64,000 nt of DNA from Marinobacter maritimus (GCF_007671675.1 NZ_VCGW01000001.1:1240001-1304000); one strand, 5' to 3'; counted from the stretch's first letter, positions 45,768 through 53,979 are shown. Notes: generated from the letters alone by a model not told the origin. Translations and numbers: made by a program.

Positions 45768-47050
45768 CAGTTGGCCCCCTCATGGTCCATATTGCCGTGG
45801 TTCATATTGCCGTGGTCCATCGAATCAGCTGGCATGGCCGACATACGCAGAAAATCCGAGGTCTTGCTGGACTCGGAATCAATCAGGAACTGGGCGGATG
45901 TAACCACCGTATCGCCCGACATCACACCCTCAAGGATTTCAGCGTACTGCTCACCAACACGACCGACCTTCACAGTGACGGATTTGAACGCGCCGCCATC
46001 CAATGCCAGCACCAGTCGATCACTCAGACCGGTTCGAATAACCGATTCGCGAGGCACCAGAAGCTGTCGGTCTGTTCGGGCTCCTTTAATATTCAGCTCT
46101 GCGAACATGCCTGGCAACAAGGTGCCATCGGTGTTGTCAAAACGCATTCTCACCCGGGCTGTTCGGGTCTTGGGATTAACCTCCGGGTACACATAATCCA
46201 CCTTCCCGGTCCATCGACGCCCGGGCAAATAGTCCAGCGTCATTACCACGCGGTTATCGGATGCCACTGCGGACAACTGGCGTTCAAATACCTCGCCAAT
46301 AACCCAAACTTCATCCAGTGCTGCGACGGAGAGAACTCGATCCCCCGGCTTGATAAACATACCTTCGCGTACATTGAGGTTATCGATAACACCAGAGGTG
46401 GGCGCATACACTGTTAACGTGCGCTGCAATTTCCGGGTTTTCGTGATTTGGCGGATCAAGCTTGCCGGCACATTGAGCGCCGCCAGACGCTCCTTGGCGG
46501 CATTGACCAAACGCTCATTGCCCCGGTTTAACGCCAAGATCAATTCATCCTGGGCGTTGACCAGCGTGGGCGAATAGAGTGTGTAGAGTGGCTTGCCTTT
46601 CTCCACCGGTTCGCCCTCCGCCTTCACATAGAGCTTCTCGATCCAACCCTCGACCCGAGGATGAACATGAGCCATATCGTCTTCACTATATTGAACGTAC
46701 CCCACCGTCGTTATGTCATTCGGTAGCCGGCCCTGGGTAACCGGGCCAGTCCTCACGCCCAGGTTATTAACCACACTCGGAGAAATTCGAACGGTTCCAG
46801 GGGCGTCTTTACCCGATCCGCTATCGGCATAGACCGGAATCAGGTCCATCCCCATGGGTGATTTACCCGGTTTGTCACTCTTGAAATTCGGGTCCATGGG
46901 CGCTACCCAATGCAGGGGTTCTTTACTTGGATTGCTGGTGGACTCAACCACAGCAGCTTCTGGGACGTCAGAGACGAGCCAATAAGTCGCTGCCACTCCG
47001 GCCACGCCGCCTAACAACAAAAAGCCCAATGGGCGCATAACATTTGCCAT
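45767..47050 (-). CDS. cusB: CusB-type periplasmic adaptor with metal-binding domain
   Basis: 427 residues. An N-terminal membrane anchor is followed by a heavy-metal-binding segment WVAPMDPNFKSDKPGKSPMG-MDLIPVY, as in CusB and related adaptors. Then come the barrel-sandwich and hairpin domains (VHPRVEGWIEKLYVKAEGEP, TLYSPTLVNAQDELILAL, VYAPTSGVIDNLNVREGMFI). The C-terminus carries a Met/His repeat, MDHGNMNHGNMDHEGAN, likely to hold Cu(I) or Ag(I). It links the RND pump to the TolC-like channel and passes metal to the pump. It lies 5 bp after the cusC-like gene. Confidence 0.93.
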   Translation of the reverse strand: MANVMRPLGFLLLGGVAGVAATYWLVSDVPEAAVVESTSNPSKEPLHWVAPMDPNFKSDKPGKSPMGMDLIPVYADSGSGKDAPGTVRISPSVVNNLGVRTGPVTQGRLPNDITTVGYVQYSEDDMAHVHPRVEGWIEKLYVKAEGEPVEKGKPLYTLYSPTLVNAQDELILALNRGNERLVNAAKERLAALNVPASLIRQITKTRKLQRTLTVYAPTSGVIDNLNVREGMFIKPGDRVLSVAALDEVWVIGEVFERQLSAVASDNRVVMTLDYLPGRRWTGKVDYVYPEVNPKTRTARVRMRFDNTDGTLLPGMFAELNIKGARTDRQLLVPRESVIRTGLSDRLVLALDGGAFKSVTVKVGRVGEQYAEILEGVMSGDTVVTSAQFLIDSESSKTSDFLRMSAMPADSMDHGNMNHGNMDHEGAN

Positions 47051-47055
47051 GATTG

Positions 47056-48375
47056 TTAATCCTGGGAATTTTTCAGTGAAAACGAGGAGGAGCCAGAAGG
47101 ACCAGCGGTGAGATAGCGGAAGGTCGCAAGGTTTTTTGCACGTTCAGCCGTCATCTGTATAAAATCAACTTGTGCGTTGAGTTCCGCGATGCGCGCACGT
47201 ACGGCTTCGGCAAAATCGCCATCATCGTTGTTGTAAGCTGAGAGTGCTGCATTGGCCTGCTCCGCTGTTTGCGGAAGCAGCGTCTGCTCATAAAGCCTGA
47301 TGCGGTCGTCGAGCCGACTAATTCGGGCGGCCGCCGCACGAGCTTCGGCTTTAATTCGCCGAACTTGCAGCATCCGATCAGACTTCGCCGCTTCCACGCG
47401 CGCGATTGCCGCGCTCACAGTGCGGTCCTGGCGATTGCCAGTGAAGATAGGCAGGTCAAACCCGATCCCGATCGAAAAGAGATCCGCCCGATCCTGCCCG
47501 TTCGGAGCTTGATCCCGGTAGCCATACTGCGCGGACACTGTCCATTCCGGCTTGTAAGCCTGGCGCGCCAGCTCAACATCGACAGACCCGGCTTCAATCA
47601 ACTGGTCTGTGGCGCGAATTGAAGAGTGAGTGATCACGGAGTTATCACTGACATCAAGCGCTGGGCTCGGAAGCCGGGCTAACAGATTCGGGGGGATACG
47701 CTCGCTTACCTGCAAACGGAAGGTGTCAGTACCAACCCACTCCCCCAACTCTTCCTGGGCTGTTTCCATCTGGGAATGAAGCGCCGTTAAGCGGTCATCA
47801 AGACGTGTCAACTCAAGAGACGCACGGATGATATCCTGCTGCCGTGAACCGTTCATCGTTGAGGTGTACCCGGCTTCCGCAACGTCCGCCAACTGTTCAA
47901 AAAGCCCTCGATTGCTTTCAATCAATCGAACACTCTCTTGGGCTTTCCACAGCTCAAGCCACAGGTAAGTTACCGACCTGACAACCAATTCCTGTCGATT
48001 CTCCCACTGAAACGACTGGGATTCCGCGAGCTCTTTCTTTTTGTCGCGGGCAAGATACCGACTATTACCACGAGGAAATTTCTGGCTTAGACCAATAGTA
48101 GCTTGGGTCATGCCCTCTTGACCGGTATTGAAGGTATCCGTGGGAAGGTTTGCGGCTCCCAGTGTAATTCGTGGGTCCGGTAAAGCGCCTGCAGCAACAG
48201 ACTCATCGAGTAGCGCGTTCTGCAATTGGATGCTTTGGGCTGACCAGGGATCTCCTCGAATCGCCGTATCAATCGCGTCTTTAAGGGCGAGTCTTGGTTC
48301 AGCAGAAACACCAAGACTCGTTAACAGCAAGGCACCTATTAGAACTGGCTTATATATACGAAGAAAATTACTCAA
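47056..48375 (-). CDS. cusC: TolC/CusC-like outer-membrane factor
   Basis: About 439 residues of the outer-membrane efflux family, first gene of the efflux operon. The signal peptide is followed by PRLALKDAIDTAIRGDPWSA. Two long coiled regions (QDIIRASLELTRLDDRLTAL and RLDDRIRLYEQTLLPQTAEQ) and beta-barrel strands such as WTVSAQYGYRDQAPNGQDRA follow. I prefer the TTG at 48375, because GGAG lies eight bases upstream and the product then begins with a normal signal peptide. An in-frame ATG at 48423 would add 16 residues and run up to the operator. The promoter region is shared with the Met/His-rich gene at 48595. Confidence 0.88.
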   Translation of the reverse strand: MSNFLRIYKPVLIGALLLTSLGVSAEPRLALKDAIDTAIRGDPWSAQSIQLQNALLDESVAAGALPDPRITLGAANLPTDTFNTGQEGMTQATIGLSQKFPRGNSRYLARDKKKELAESQSFQWENRQELVVRSVTYLWLELWKAQESVRLIESNRGLFEQLADVAEAGYTSTMNGSRQQDIIRASLELTRLDDRLTALHSQMETAQEELGEWVGTDTFRLQVSERIPPNLLARLPSPALDVSDNSVITHSSIRATDQLIEAGSVDVELARQAYKPEWTVSAQYGYRDQAPNGQDRADLFSIGIGFDLPIFTGNRQDRTVSAAIARVEAAKSDRMLQVRRIKAEARAAAARISRLDDRIRLYEQTLLPQTAEQANAALSAYNNDDGDFAEAVRARIAELNAQVDFIQMTAERAKNLATFRYLTAGPSGSSSFSLKNSQD

Positions 48376-48426
48376 GTTGTATTCTCCAATGACTTTACGC
48401 ACAGAGAAGAATCTTAGAATCATTAT

Positions 48427-48442
48427 CTGAACTCAAACTGAA
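48427..48442 (+). promoter_or_regulatory. CTGAA-N6-CTGAA box facing the Met/His-rich gene
   Basis: CTGAACTCAAACTGAA: half-sites 11 bp apart on the plus strand, 153 bp upstream of the gene at 48595. Confidence 0.62.
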
Positions 48443-48465
48443 ATTCCAAAACCTGTTATGTTTTT

Positions 48466-48479
48466 TTGATCTGAATCAA
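48466..48479. promoter_or_regulatory. FNR/ANR-type box
   Basis: TTGATCTGAATCAA is an exact match to TTGAT-N4-ATCAA, the FNR/ANR consensus. It lies between the two facing CTGAA boxes of the efflux operon and the Met/His-rich gene. This suggests additional control by oxygen or nitric oxide. Confidence 0.68.
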
Positions 48480-48533
48480 TAATGCTTAATCACTGATAAA
48501 TATCAAAAAAATTTATTTATTTTTTTTGCTTAT

Positions 48534-48549
48534 TTCAGGGTGAATTCAG
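48534..48549 (-). promoter_or_regulatory. CTGAA-N6-CTGAA box facing the efflux operon
   Basis: On the minus strand CTGAATTCACCCTGAA, half-sites 11 bp apart, pointing to cusCBA. A T/A-rich stretch follows that can supply a -10 element. Confidence 0.62.
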
Positions 48550-48594
48550 GAAGTGATGATTAAATGAATCCATCAACCAACCAGGAGGTACGAT

Positions 48595-48927
48595 ATGAAA
48601 AAGTCGATTGTATTCTTAGCCGCAGTTACGTTATCCACCGCAGTTGTTGCTGGCAATATGCCAAATGAAAGCCGAAGCGGAAATCACGAGCATGGCGACA
48701 TGAAATCAATGCAAGAAAACATGAGTTCAATGCATAATAGCATGAACAAAGATACCACCCAGACGGATATCCTTAAAAATAAGGAGATGCAGCGTCTTCA
48801 TGAAGAGATGAAGCTCAACGGCTTATCCGAGCAGGGTATGGAAGCTCGACGAATGATGATAGGAACGGAAGCAGGAGAAGCATATCATAAAGCAGTGGAT
48901 CAGGATCGCAAAAACACTGCAGGATAG
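48595..48927 (+). CDS. Met/His-rich exported small protein, probable metal binder
   Basis: 110 residues with ATG after AGGAGGTACGAT. A signal peptide ends near VVAG. The mature part is rich in Met and His (NHEHGDMKSMQENMSSMHNS and further EMQRLHEEMKLNGLSEQGME), a composition typical of periplasmic Cu(I)/Ag(I)-binding proteins. The C-terminal part EARRMMIGTEAGEAYHKAVD matches a decayed copy at about 53053-53166. No family name recognised. It is divergent from the CusCBA-type operon and followed by the SLADR-type peptide, with a hairpin and a further CTGAA box between. A metal chaperone or sponge role is inferred. Confidence 0.82.
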   Translation: MKKSIVFLAAVTLSTAVVAGNMPNESRSGNHEHGDMKSMQENMSSMHNSMNKDTTQTDILKNKEMQRLHEEMKLNGLSEQGMEARRMMIGTEAGEAYHKAVDQDRKNTAG

Positions 48928-48941
48928 ATTAATTTGAAAAC

Positions 48942-48986
48942 GCTAAAGGCGCACTGGCGAAACTTCGCGCCAAAGATGCCTTTAGC
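48942..48986. repeat. Hairpin between the two small-protein genes
   Basis: GCTAAAGGC and GCCTTTAGC form a perfect 9-bp outer stem with a smaller GGCG/CGCC-like inner stem. No T-run follows. It could be a partial terminator or an RNA stabiliser between the Met/His-rich gene and the next promoter. Confidence 0.6.
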
Positions 48987-49009
48987 AATGCGGAGCACAA
49001 TTTATAAAT

Positions 49010-49047
49010 CTGAAACTAATCTGAATTACTATTATATTTTATATAAT
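49010..49047 (+). promoter_or_regulatory. CTGAA-N6-CTGAA box with TATAAT -10 element
   Basis: CTGAAACTAATCTGAA (49010-49025) is followed after 16 bp by TATAAT (49042-49047), and the ATG is 20 bp further. The box covers the place of the -35 element, as expected for activation by an OmpR-type regulator. The same box and spacing recur at 53254 before the decayed copy. Confidence 0.72.
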
Positions 49048-49066
49048 TAAGAGTAAGGAGTAACAA

Positions 49067-49276
49067 ATGAATAAATTTATTATCGCAGCAGCAATAGCGT
49101 CTTTGCTCTCTACTACGGCGCATGCCAATTCTGGCTTAGCAGATCGTATTAACGAAGCGCGAAGTTATCCGAACAAAACAGCCGAAAATACATCAGATGC
49201 AAGAACACTAAACAGTCGACATATACAGATGCATATGGAAATGAGCAAGGCTAAACTAAAGGATCATCAGCATTAA
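49067..49276 (+). CDS. SLADR-type small secreted protein, 69 aa
   Basis: ATG follows AAGGAGTAACAA. A signal peptide (NKFIIAAAIASLLSTTAHA) is followed by NSGLADRINEARSYPNKTAE and a His/Met-containing tail (SRHIQMHMEMSKAKLKDHQH). The LADR start is shared with the protein at 835 and the decayed copy at 53311. It has its own promoter box and probably responds to the same regulator as the efflux operon. The Met/His tail could bind Cu(I) or Ag(I). It resembles copper-inducible small periplasmic proteins such as PtrA in size and setting only. Function unknown. Confidence 0.82.
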   Translation: MNKFIIAAAIASLLSTTAHANSGLADRINEARSYPNKTAENTSDARTLNSRHIQMHMEMSKAKLKDHQH

Positions 49277-49680
49277 AGGTGACCAATGTAAAGCCATCAA
49301 AAGATCACGTGTTAAAACTCAATGACCATTGATACCACAAGATATTTGCTAGCCACGCCATGAAGAGCGTGGCTGGCTACCGGGGCCATCAGAGGTTCTG
49401 AGTAAGCCTCAAAAACCAACGCTAAAACAGCGACCTTCATTCAGGAAAGATGCTTAGCTGGCTTAGTTCAAATAACTCTATCCGAAAACGGGGCTCCGAC
49501 TGGCTCGTATCCTTATCCGCTATTACCTGCAATCATGCACCCACACAGCCTGTTTATCAATATCCATCATATGCTGGCCCTTCCGAATAGAACGACTGAA
49601 ACAGCGGGCATCCAGGCACGCTGCCTGGATTCCTAAAATAAGCAAAGCAACTTTATGTAACTATTTTGAGAGGAAAATAA
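49277..49680. other. Intergenic region with two hairpins
   Basis: About 400 bases without a supported gene. AGCCACGC-N8-GCGTGGCT at 49351-49374 is an 8-bp stem whose surroundings (AAGATATTT before it) recur in degenerate form at about 53420-53455, after the decayed peptide copy. ATCCAGGCA-CGC-TGCCTGGAT at 49610-49630 is a second, 9-bp stem near the end of the leftward gene at 49681; no T-run follows either, so terminator function is uncertain. Confidence 0.6.
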
Positions 49681-51039
49681 CTAGTATATGTATATGTGGC
49701 TTGCGCCCTGACTGCCATCTTCCTCATTAGTCAAAGCGACAAAAGCCGACTTATCTCCAATTCTCACGCGGGTAAAATCGATCAAAAAAGAATCAACTTC
49801 GCGAATTGGGGTAATCGAAAACCCGGTGCTCGGTGAACTGTTCTCCCAACTTGCGCTGACGATTACATCCGACCCCGAAGCCGATGATAACCCCGCAAAA
49901 GCCGACCTGCGCTTTCTCATAAACGTTATGATTTTTCTTCCTTCAACAACAACTTGCCGAGGAATGGCAAGGTATTTTTCGTTGACGGAATACGCGTAAT
50001 CGGGAGAGCTAATAATTTTCCTGTCCATTAATCGTTTGGCGACCTTGGGCGAAGAAACTTTCCCTAATTCGAGCCTGGCGACAGAATCCCGACCCGACGT
50101 CTGTAATTCAAGATAACTTTCAGCAACATTTATCCACTCAGAGTCGCTGACGGGGAAGATTGAAAAGATCTCTCGATCAGCAGGGAGCGATGAAACCTCT
50201 TCACCAACGCTGATTCTTCCACTCTTCAGGGAGGCAGCCATTAGTTTTCCGATGTCTCCATTTAGCAATTCATATCGCTGAGCATACAGCTCATTATCAA
50301 TAAATCGTATGGCAACATCTTCTTTCTTTTCAGATTCCTCCCCCAGGCCCTTCTCGGAGATCTCGAAAAGTTGAGAGTAGATCTTCGTGTACTGACCCTT
50401 ACCAGAGATATCCCGATCCTGTCCCCAAACGACCGCAACTTCCAGGTTCTGGTCTGAGTCTGACTGGCCAATAGAAAGGTAAATCGCTTTTGAGTCTTTG
50501 ATGCCCGACTGCAATTCATCAATTATGTGTATGTTATCGGCCTTAAGTGAACCTAGCACCAATTTTGTATCAGAGAGAAAAATCAGTCGACCGTCCTCAC
50601 GCGCCGACGTAGACAGCGCCGCAACCCTCTTTGGCTTAAAATCTAACGGTAGGGGCAGAATCCTTTGTGGAAAGGTGCTGGTATCGGTGAGTGGCGTCGC
50701 GTGGCCAGCCCGATCAACCAGGGTTGAAAACAAGTATCTTTGGGAGTCAACGGATTTTATGGAGATCGCGAGTTTATCCTGCACTTCAAGGACTTCCAGA
50801 ACAAGCCCCTCATCGGAAAACCCGGAATGATCGAAATTAACATCAAACCCCTTAACACTAAGGCGTCCTAACAACGCCAGGAATTCTGTATCCCTATCCA
50901 GATCAGGGACATTTGAAACGACATTAATGGTCTTTTCCCCAGTCCATTCCGACAATGAATCCAGAGGTAGATTATAGCTCTCGGCGAAGGCATTCGGCAG
51001 CGTGAGCAAGAAGGCAACGAACACAAGAACTCGTTTCAC
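49681..51039 (-). CDS. Secreted protein of unknown function, 452 aa
   Basis: I do not recognise a family. A signal peptide (KRVLVFVAFLLTLPNAFA) is followed by about 430 residues of mixed beta-rich sequence with few cysteines. Repeated short strands such as LEVAVVWGQDRDISGKGQYT and DVIVSASWENSSPSTGFSIT, spaced 50-60 residues apart, would fit a beta-propeller or FG-GAP-like fold, though no repeat motif is clear enough to claim it. It lies 86 bp after the porin-like gene on the same strand, so the two may be one operon under the CTGAA box near 52800. Probably periplasmic or cell-surface. Confidence 0.75.
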   Translation of the reverse strand: MKRVLVFVAFLLTLPNAFAESYNLPLDSLSEWTGEKTINVVSNVPDLDRDTEFLALLGRLSVKGFDVNFDHSGFSDEGLVLEVLEVQDKLAISIKSVDSQRYLFSTLVDRAGHATPLTDTSTFPQRILPLPLDFKPKRVAALSTSAREDGRLIFLSDTKLVLGSLKADNIHIIDELQSGIKDSKAIYLSIGQSDSDQNLEVAVVWGQDRDISGKGQYTKIYSQLFEISEKGLGEESEKKEDVAIRFIDNELYAQRYELLNGDIGKLMAASLKSGRISVGEEVSSLPADREIFSIFPVSDSEWINVAESYLELQTSGRDSVARLELGKVSSPKVAKRLMDRKIISSPDYAYSVNEKYLAIPRQVVVEGRKIITFMRKRRSAFAGLSSASGSDVIVSASWENSSPSTGFSITPIREVDSFLIDFTRVRIGDKSAFVALTNEEDGSQGASHIYIY

Positions 51040-51125
51040 AATATGCCCCTTTAAAAGCGAAATGAGGCCCCCGCAGTGGAAGGCCTCAATAGTTTTTCAT
51101 TAAATAGACTATATTTCTCTAGATT

Positions 51126-52595
51126 TTAGTAGTTCCAGTTGAGCTCAAGCATCGCAACATACGCTGCATCATCTGCACCGGTCGCGTCTTCAACACCCTT
51201 ACCCGGCAGGAAGCTGGAAAGTACAAGCCGTGGAGCAAAATACTCATTAGCCTGGTACTTTACCGCCAAATCCAACTCAGTACCCGCGAAACTGTCCACG
51301 GATCCACTGGCTGTGCTGAGTGATTCAAGTCCCCCGGTTTTGTGGAACCACATCGGAAAAACCTGTGCTTGGTAGGACAGTTTCGGTGAGATTGACGAAA
51401 GGTTGCCGGAGCTGCCAAACGACAGCATGATCTGCCCCGGATTGTTACCAGTACCGGCGTTGGAGATCGCGCCATAACCGGCACCACCAGGGCCGGCTCC
51501 ATCAAGTGCCAGGCCGAAGAGCAATGAATTTATCGCCGCGTTTGAGCCAGGGCCCCAGCCCATGAACTGACCGTCAATACCGATCAAAGGCGAGAATCGG
51601 CCGATATCGGTTATCCCCAGCCAACCTTCAACATCGTCATCAGTTGGATCGTCGTCACCACTCGCAACCCGGAGTGCAATGAAGGGGTTGAACGCGTCAT
51701 TAACCGGGTATTCGAAGCTCGCATAAGCAGCGTACGCACTGATGTCATCGCCGGTATTGTCGACCACTGTTCCATTCTCAAGCGTGGAAGACCCGCCATC
51801 GAAGCTCCCCGTAACACCCAGTAATTCGGCACGGACTTTCACAGCGCCAATGTTCCCGATGTACTCGACACCAAAATACGTTGCCTTGGCGTCTCGCTGC
51901 TGATTGTCACTGTAGGTCAGGATGGGCGAAACACGGCTACCATTTCCAAGGTCGATGTCAAATTTCGACGCATAAACATCCCAGTCCAGCTCACCATTGG
52001 CTGTATTCGCTGTTGGTCGATTGAGATCGACTGAGTTTGAGATCAACCCATCGTTGATTGGCATCCAGTAAACGTCGTAGTTACCCCACGATGTCTTACC
52101 GGTGGCGCCAAACAGAGGATGGTCGTCGCCGTACAGAAGGCCACCGGAGGCCAAGTCCAGATTCTTGAAGGTCCAGCCGCCCTGAAGGGTGAAGGCCGGG
52201 TCAAAGGTGTAGGTAAAGAAGGCCTGCTCCAGACCAAATCGCTCTCCACGGTTTGCGCGGTCAACGGAATTGGCGTCTAGTGCAAAGTCATTTTCAAGGA
52301 GCAGCTTCCCGGTCCAGTTTTCACCGGATGCCATGACGCCAAGCCTGACTTCCGCCCTGACATGCTCATCGCCGACCTGAACTGCACCTGCGGATGTGCC
52401 TGTAGCGCCATCATCAATACTGCTGTCCAAATCGAAGTTCGAAAAGTAAGTCGGCTGAAACTTGCCTTGAGTGAATATATCCAGCTTCACGCCCGACGCT
52501 GTGGGAATTTCTAAAGCCATGGCTACAGGAACTCCGCTCACAGCAACCAGCACTCCCAAAATCCCTTGGTTAATGCGTTTTTGTATTATTTTCAT
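51126..52595 (-). CDS. Outer-membrane porin-like beta-barrel protein
   Basis: 489 residues with a signal peptide ending MALEIP and a chain of amphipathic strands (VKLDIFTQGKFQPTYFSNFD, GRNVRAEVRLGVMASGENW-like, FFTYTFDPAFTLQGGWTFKN, AAYASFEYPVNDAFNPFIAL) ending in the terminal strand AMLELNWNY, whose last residue is aromatic as in outer-membrane proteins. An acidic, glycine-rich middle loop is visible. The substrate is unknown. The 200-bp region upstream holds two identical facing CTGAA boxes and an FNR-like site, so it belongs to the same presumed regulon as the efflux operon. Confidence 0.82.
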   Translation of the reverse strand: MKIIQKRINQGILGVLVAVSGVPVAMALEIPTASGVKLDIFTQGKFQPTYFSNFDLDSSIDDGATGTSAGAVQVGDEHVRAEVRLGVMASGENWTGKLLLENDFALDANSVDRANRGERFGLEQAFFTYTFDPAFTLQGGWTFKNLDLASGGLLYGDDHPLFGATGKTSWGNYDVYWMPINDGLISNSVDLNRPTANTANGELDWDVYASKFDIDLGNGSRVSPILTYSDNQQRDAKATYFGVEYIGNIGAVKVRAELLGVTGSFDGGSSTLENGTVVDNTGDDISAYAAYASFEYPVNDAFNPFIALRVASGDDDPTDDDVEGWLGITDIGRFSPLIGIDGQFMGWGPGSNAAINSLLFGLALDGAGPGGAGYGAISNAGTGNNPGQIMLSFGSSGNLSSISPKLSYQAQVFPMWFHKTGGLESLSTASGSVDSFAGTELDLAVKYQANEYFAPRLVLSSFLPGKGVEDATGADDAAYVAMLELNWNY

Positions 52596-52676
52596 CTATC
52601 CTCCGAAATTTTTTAATATTAGATTTCTTGTTATCACGGCTAAAACTCCATGCCATCCCAGATATAACGAAGAAAA

Positions 52677-52694
52677 CTGAAACGAAACTGAAAA
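52677..52694 (+). promoter_or_regulatory. CTGAA-N6-CTGAA box, rightward copy
   Basis: CTGAAACGAAACTGAAAA, half-sites 11 bp apart. The identical 18 bases occur on the other strand at 52796-52813. It points toward the orphan terminator at 52914 and the decayed small-protein copies. Confidence 0.68.
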
Positions 52695-52738
52695 AACGCA
52701 TAAATAAAGTATCGCGATTAACTCTAAATTAAATTTAA

Positions 52739-52752
52739 ATGATCGAGGTCAA
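52739..52752. promoter_or_regulatory. FNR/ANR-like site
   Basis: ATGATCGAGGTCAA: one mismatch in each arm of TTGAT-N4-ATCAA. It lies between the two CTGAA boxes, as in the efflux promoter. Confidence 0.45.
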
Positions 52753-52795
52753 AAAAAAATACACATACCGATTTACATTTCGAAATCTATTATGC

Positions 52796-52813
52796 TTTTC
52801 AGTTTCGTTTCAG
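52796..52813 (-). promoter_or_regulatory. CTGAA-N6-CTGAA box facing the porin gene
   Basis: Minus strand CTGAAACGAAACTGAAAA, an exact inverted copy of the box at 52677. It lies about 200 bp upstream of the porin-like gene. Confidence 0.68.
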
Positions 52814-52913
52814 GAAACCATGAGTTAATAATACCCGTTGCAGAGGGCTTTAGTTGGAGCCTTCGCCAGCGCTAGTTGGTTTGCATCAAGAATGGTCTCC
52901 ACCATTCATACTC

Positions 52914-52945
52914 GCCGCAATACTTTTCAGTATTGCGGCTTTTTT
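52914..52945 (+). terminator. Orphan rho-independent terminator
   Basis: GCCGCAATAC, loop TTTTCA, GTATTGCGGC, then six T: a strong rightward terminator. No gene precedes it on the plus strand. With the rightward CTGAA box at 52677 it would bound a transcript of about 200-250 bases, a possible small RNA or the leader of the decayed cassette. Confidence 0.88.
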
Positions 52946-53052
52946 CTCAATTAAAGAGCAAACTAATATTGTGCAGGGATAAAACTAGCCTGATTGTAGA
53001 GTTTTATTAGAGGCCGCACGGTATGCGCAGAGAAAGGGCACCGGCAGGATAC

Positions 53053-53166
53053 TTTAAATAGGGGAGTGGAAGATCGAAGAACGTTAGTTGGTACACAAGA
53101 AGGCAGTGCCTACCACCGAGCGATGAAGCAGGATCAAAAAACACCGCAAGATTACTCCTGCGGCTA
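53053..53166 (+). pseudogene. Decayed copy of the Met/His-rich small protein gene
   Basis: The plus strand encodes VEDRRTLVGTQEGSAYHRAM-KQDQK, which aligns with MEARRMMIGTEAGEAYHKAV-DQDRK near the C-terminus of the protein at 48595. The A-run after QDQK is one base short of the frame that would continue as NTA. No start, signal peptide or Met-rich part survives. It precedes a decayed copy of the SLADR peptide in the same order as at 48.6-49.3 kb. Confidence 0.8.
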
Positions 53167-53253
53167 AATAAACTCGCAAAAAGCCCAAGAGTCACTAGCA
53201 CTATTATTTCGTGCTGATGGCACCTTGAGTGTCAAACATTACAACACACAAAC

Positions 53254-53291
53254 CTGAAACCAAACTGAATTACGATACGATTACCGATATT
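53254..53291 (+). promoter_or_regulatory. CTGAA-N6-CTGAA box of the decayed peptide copy
   Basis: CTGAAACCAAACTGAA (53254-53269), then GATATT at 53286 with the same 16-bp spacing as at 49010. The promoter seems intact although the gene behind it is broken. Confidence 0.66.
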
Positions 53292-53310
53292 TATGAGAGA
53301 GGTACCCAGC

Positions 53311-53396
53311 ATGAAAAAAACATTATCGCTACTGCATTAACAGCTTTGTTCTCTGCTATGGCAAATGCCAATTCCAGTCTGACGGATCGTATTTAA
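53311..53396 (+). pseudogene. Frameshifted and truncated copy of the SLADR peptide gene
   Basis: ATG at 53311 leads into an A-run and stops after nine codons. Adding one base to the A-run restores KKNIIATALTALFSAMANA and NSSLTDRI, parallel to the signal peptide and NSGLADRI of the gene at 49067. The frame then stops at TAA where the intact gene continues NEARSYP. Sequence after it (AAGATATTT, CGTGGCT) still matches the region behind the intact gene. Confidence 0.85.
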
Positions 53397-53457
53397 AACC
53401 CCAGGTTCTCAAAGGCTATAAGATATTTTCCAGCCCCGTTAAGAGGCACGTGGCTTA

Positions 53458-53979
53458 TCATTTCATCCCGAATATACTCTGAATGCTCACGTCCTCACGC
53501 TTCGAAACCAACCATCCAAGGAACATCCATCTCGTGGAATAGACTAGCAACACAGGTAAGACCACCCACTGGGCGAGAGGTAATATTCCTGTGCCTGTCC
53601 CAGCCAGTTCGGGCATTCGCTCACTGTAACTCCACCTCTGTCCTTCTCCCGTCGCCCAATACTCAAAAACAATCGTCACGATCAGTCCGACACAGATGTA
53701 AAGCAACAGTGTCGACCGGCTCCAGGATTTCGCAACCCAGAACCAGTCCCTGGATAAACATGCCGCCATCGTGTATGCGCCAAAGGCTATATTCGCGTCT
53801 CCAAAGGTTGCGCGTGTACAGAGCCAGACGACATCCCAGTGACGCGCCTCGGCCATACCAACGAAGAACGGTACCTGCGCCATCTCCCAGAAAAAATGCA
53901 GAAAGAAGCTCACACCCCAAACCATCAGAGCAAGAACAGCGGCGGATCCTGATTTACGGGAAATATTCAGAAAAACCAT
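53458..53979 (-). CDS. Membrane protein of unknown function, 173 aa
   Basis: A small protein with four or five transmembrane helices (VLALMVWGVSFFLHFFWEMA, ANIAFGAYTMAACL, LLLYICVGLIVTIVFEYWAT, PLAQWVVLPVLLVYSTRWMF). Conserved-looking HFFWEMAQVP and polar residues within helices suggest binding of a ligand or lipid. I do not recognise a named family. Its start overlaps the end of the outer-membrane protein gene by 13 bp, so it is the last gene of the ABC/LolA-like operon. Its role is probably tied to that system. Confidence 0.78.
   Translation of the reverse strand: MVFLNISRKSGSAAVLALMVWGVSFFLHFFWEMAQVPFFVGMAEARHWDVVWLCTRATFGDANIAFGAYTMAACLSRDWFWVAKSWSRSTLLLYICVGLIVTIVFEYWATGEGQRWSYSERMPELAGTGTGILPLAQWVVLPVLLVYSTRWMFLGWLVSKREDVSIQSIFGMK

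Noticed and set aside
52740..52829. A 29-codon frame over the CTGAA operator region
   Set aside because: No ribosome site or signal peptide, and it crosses the operator; more likely chance.
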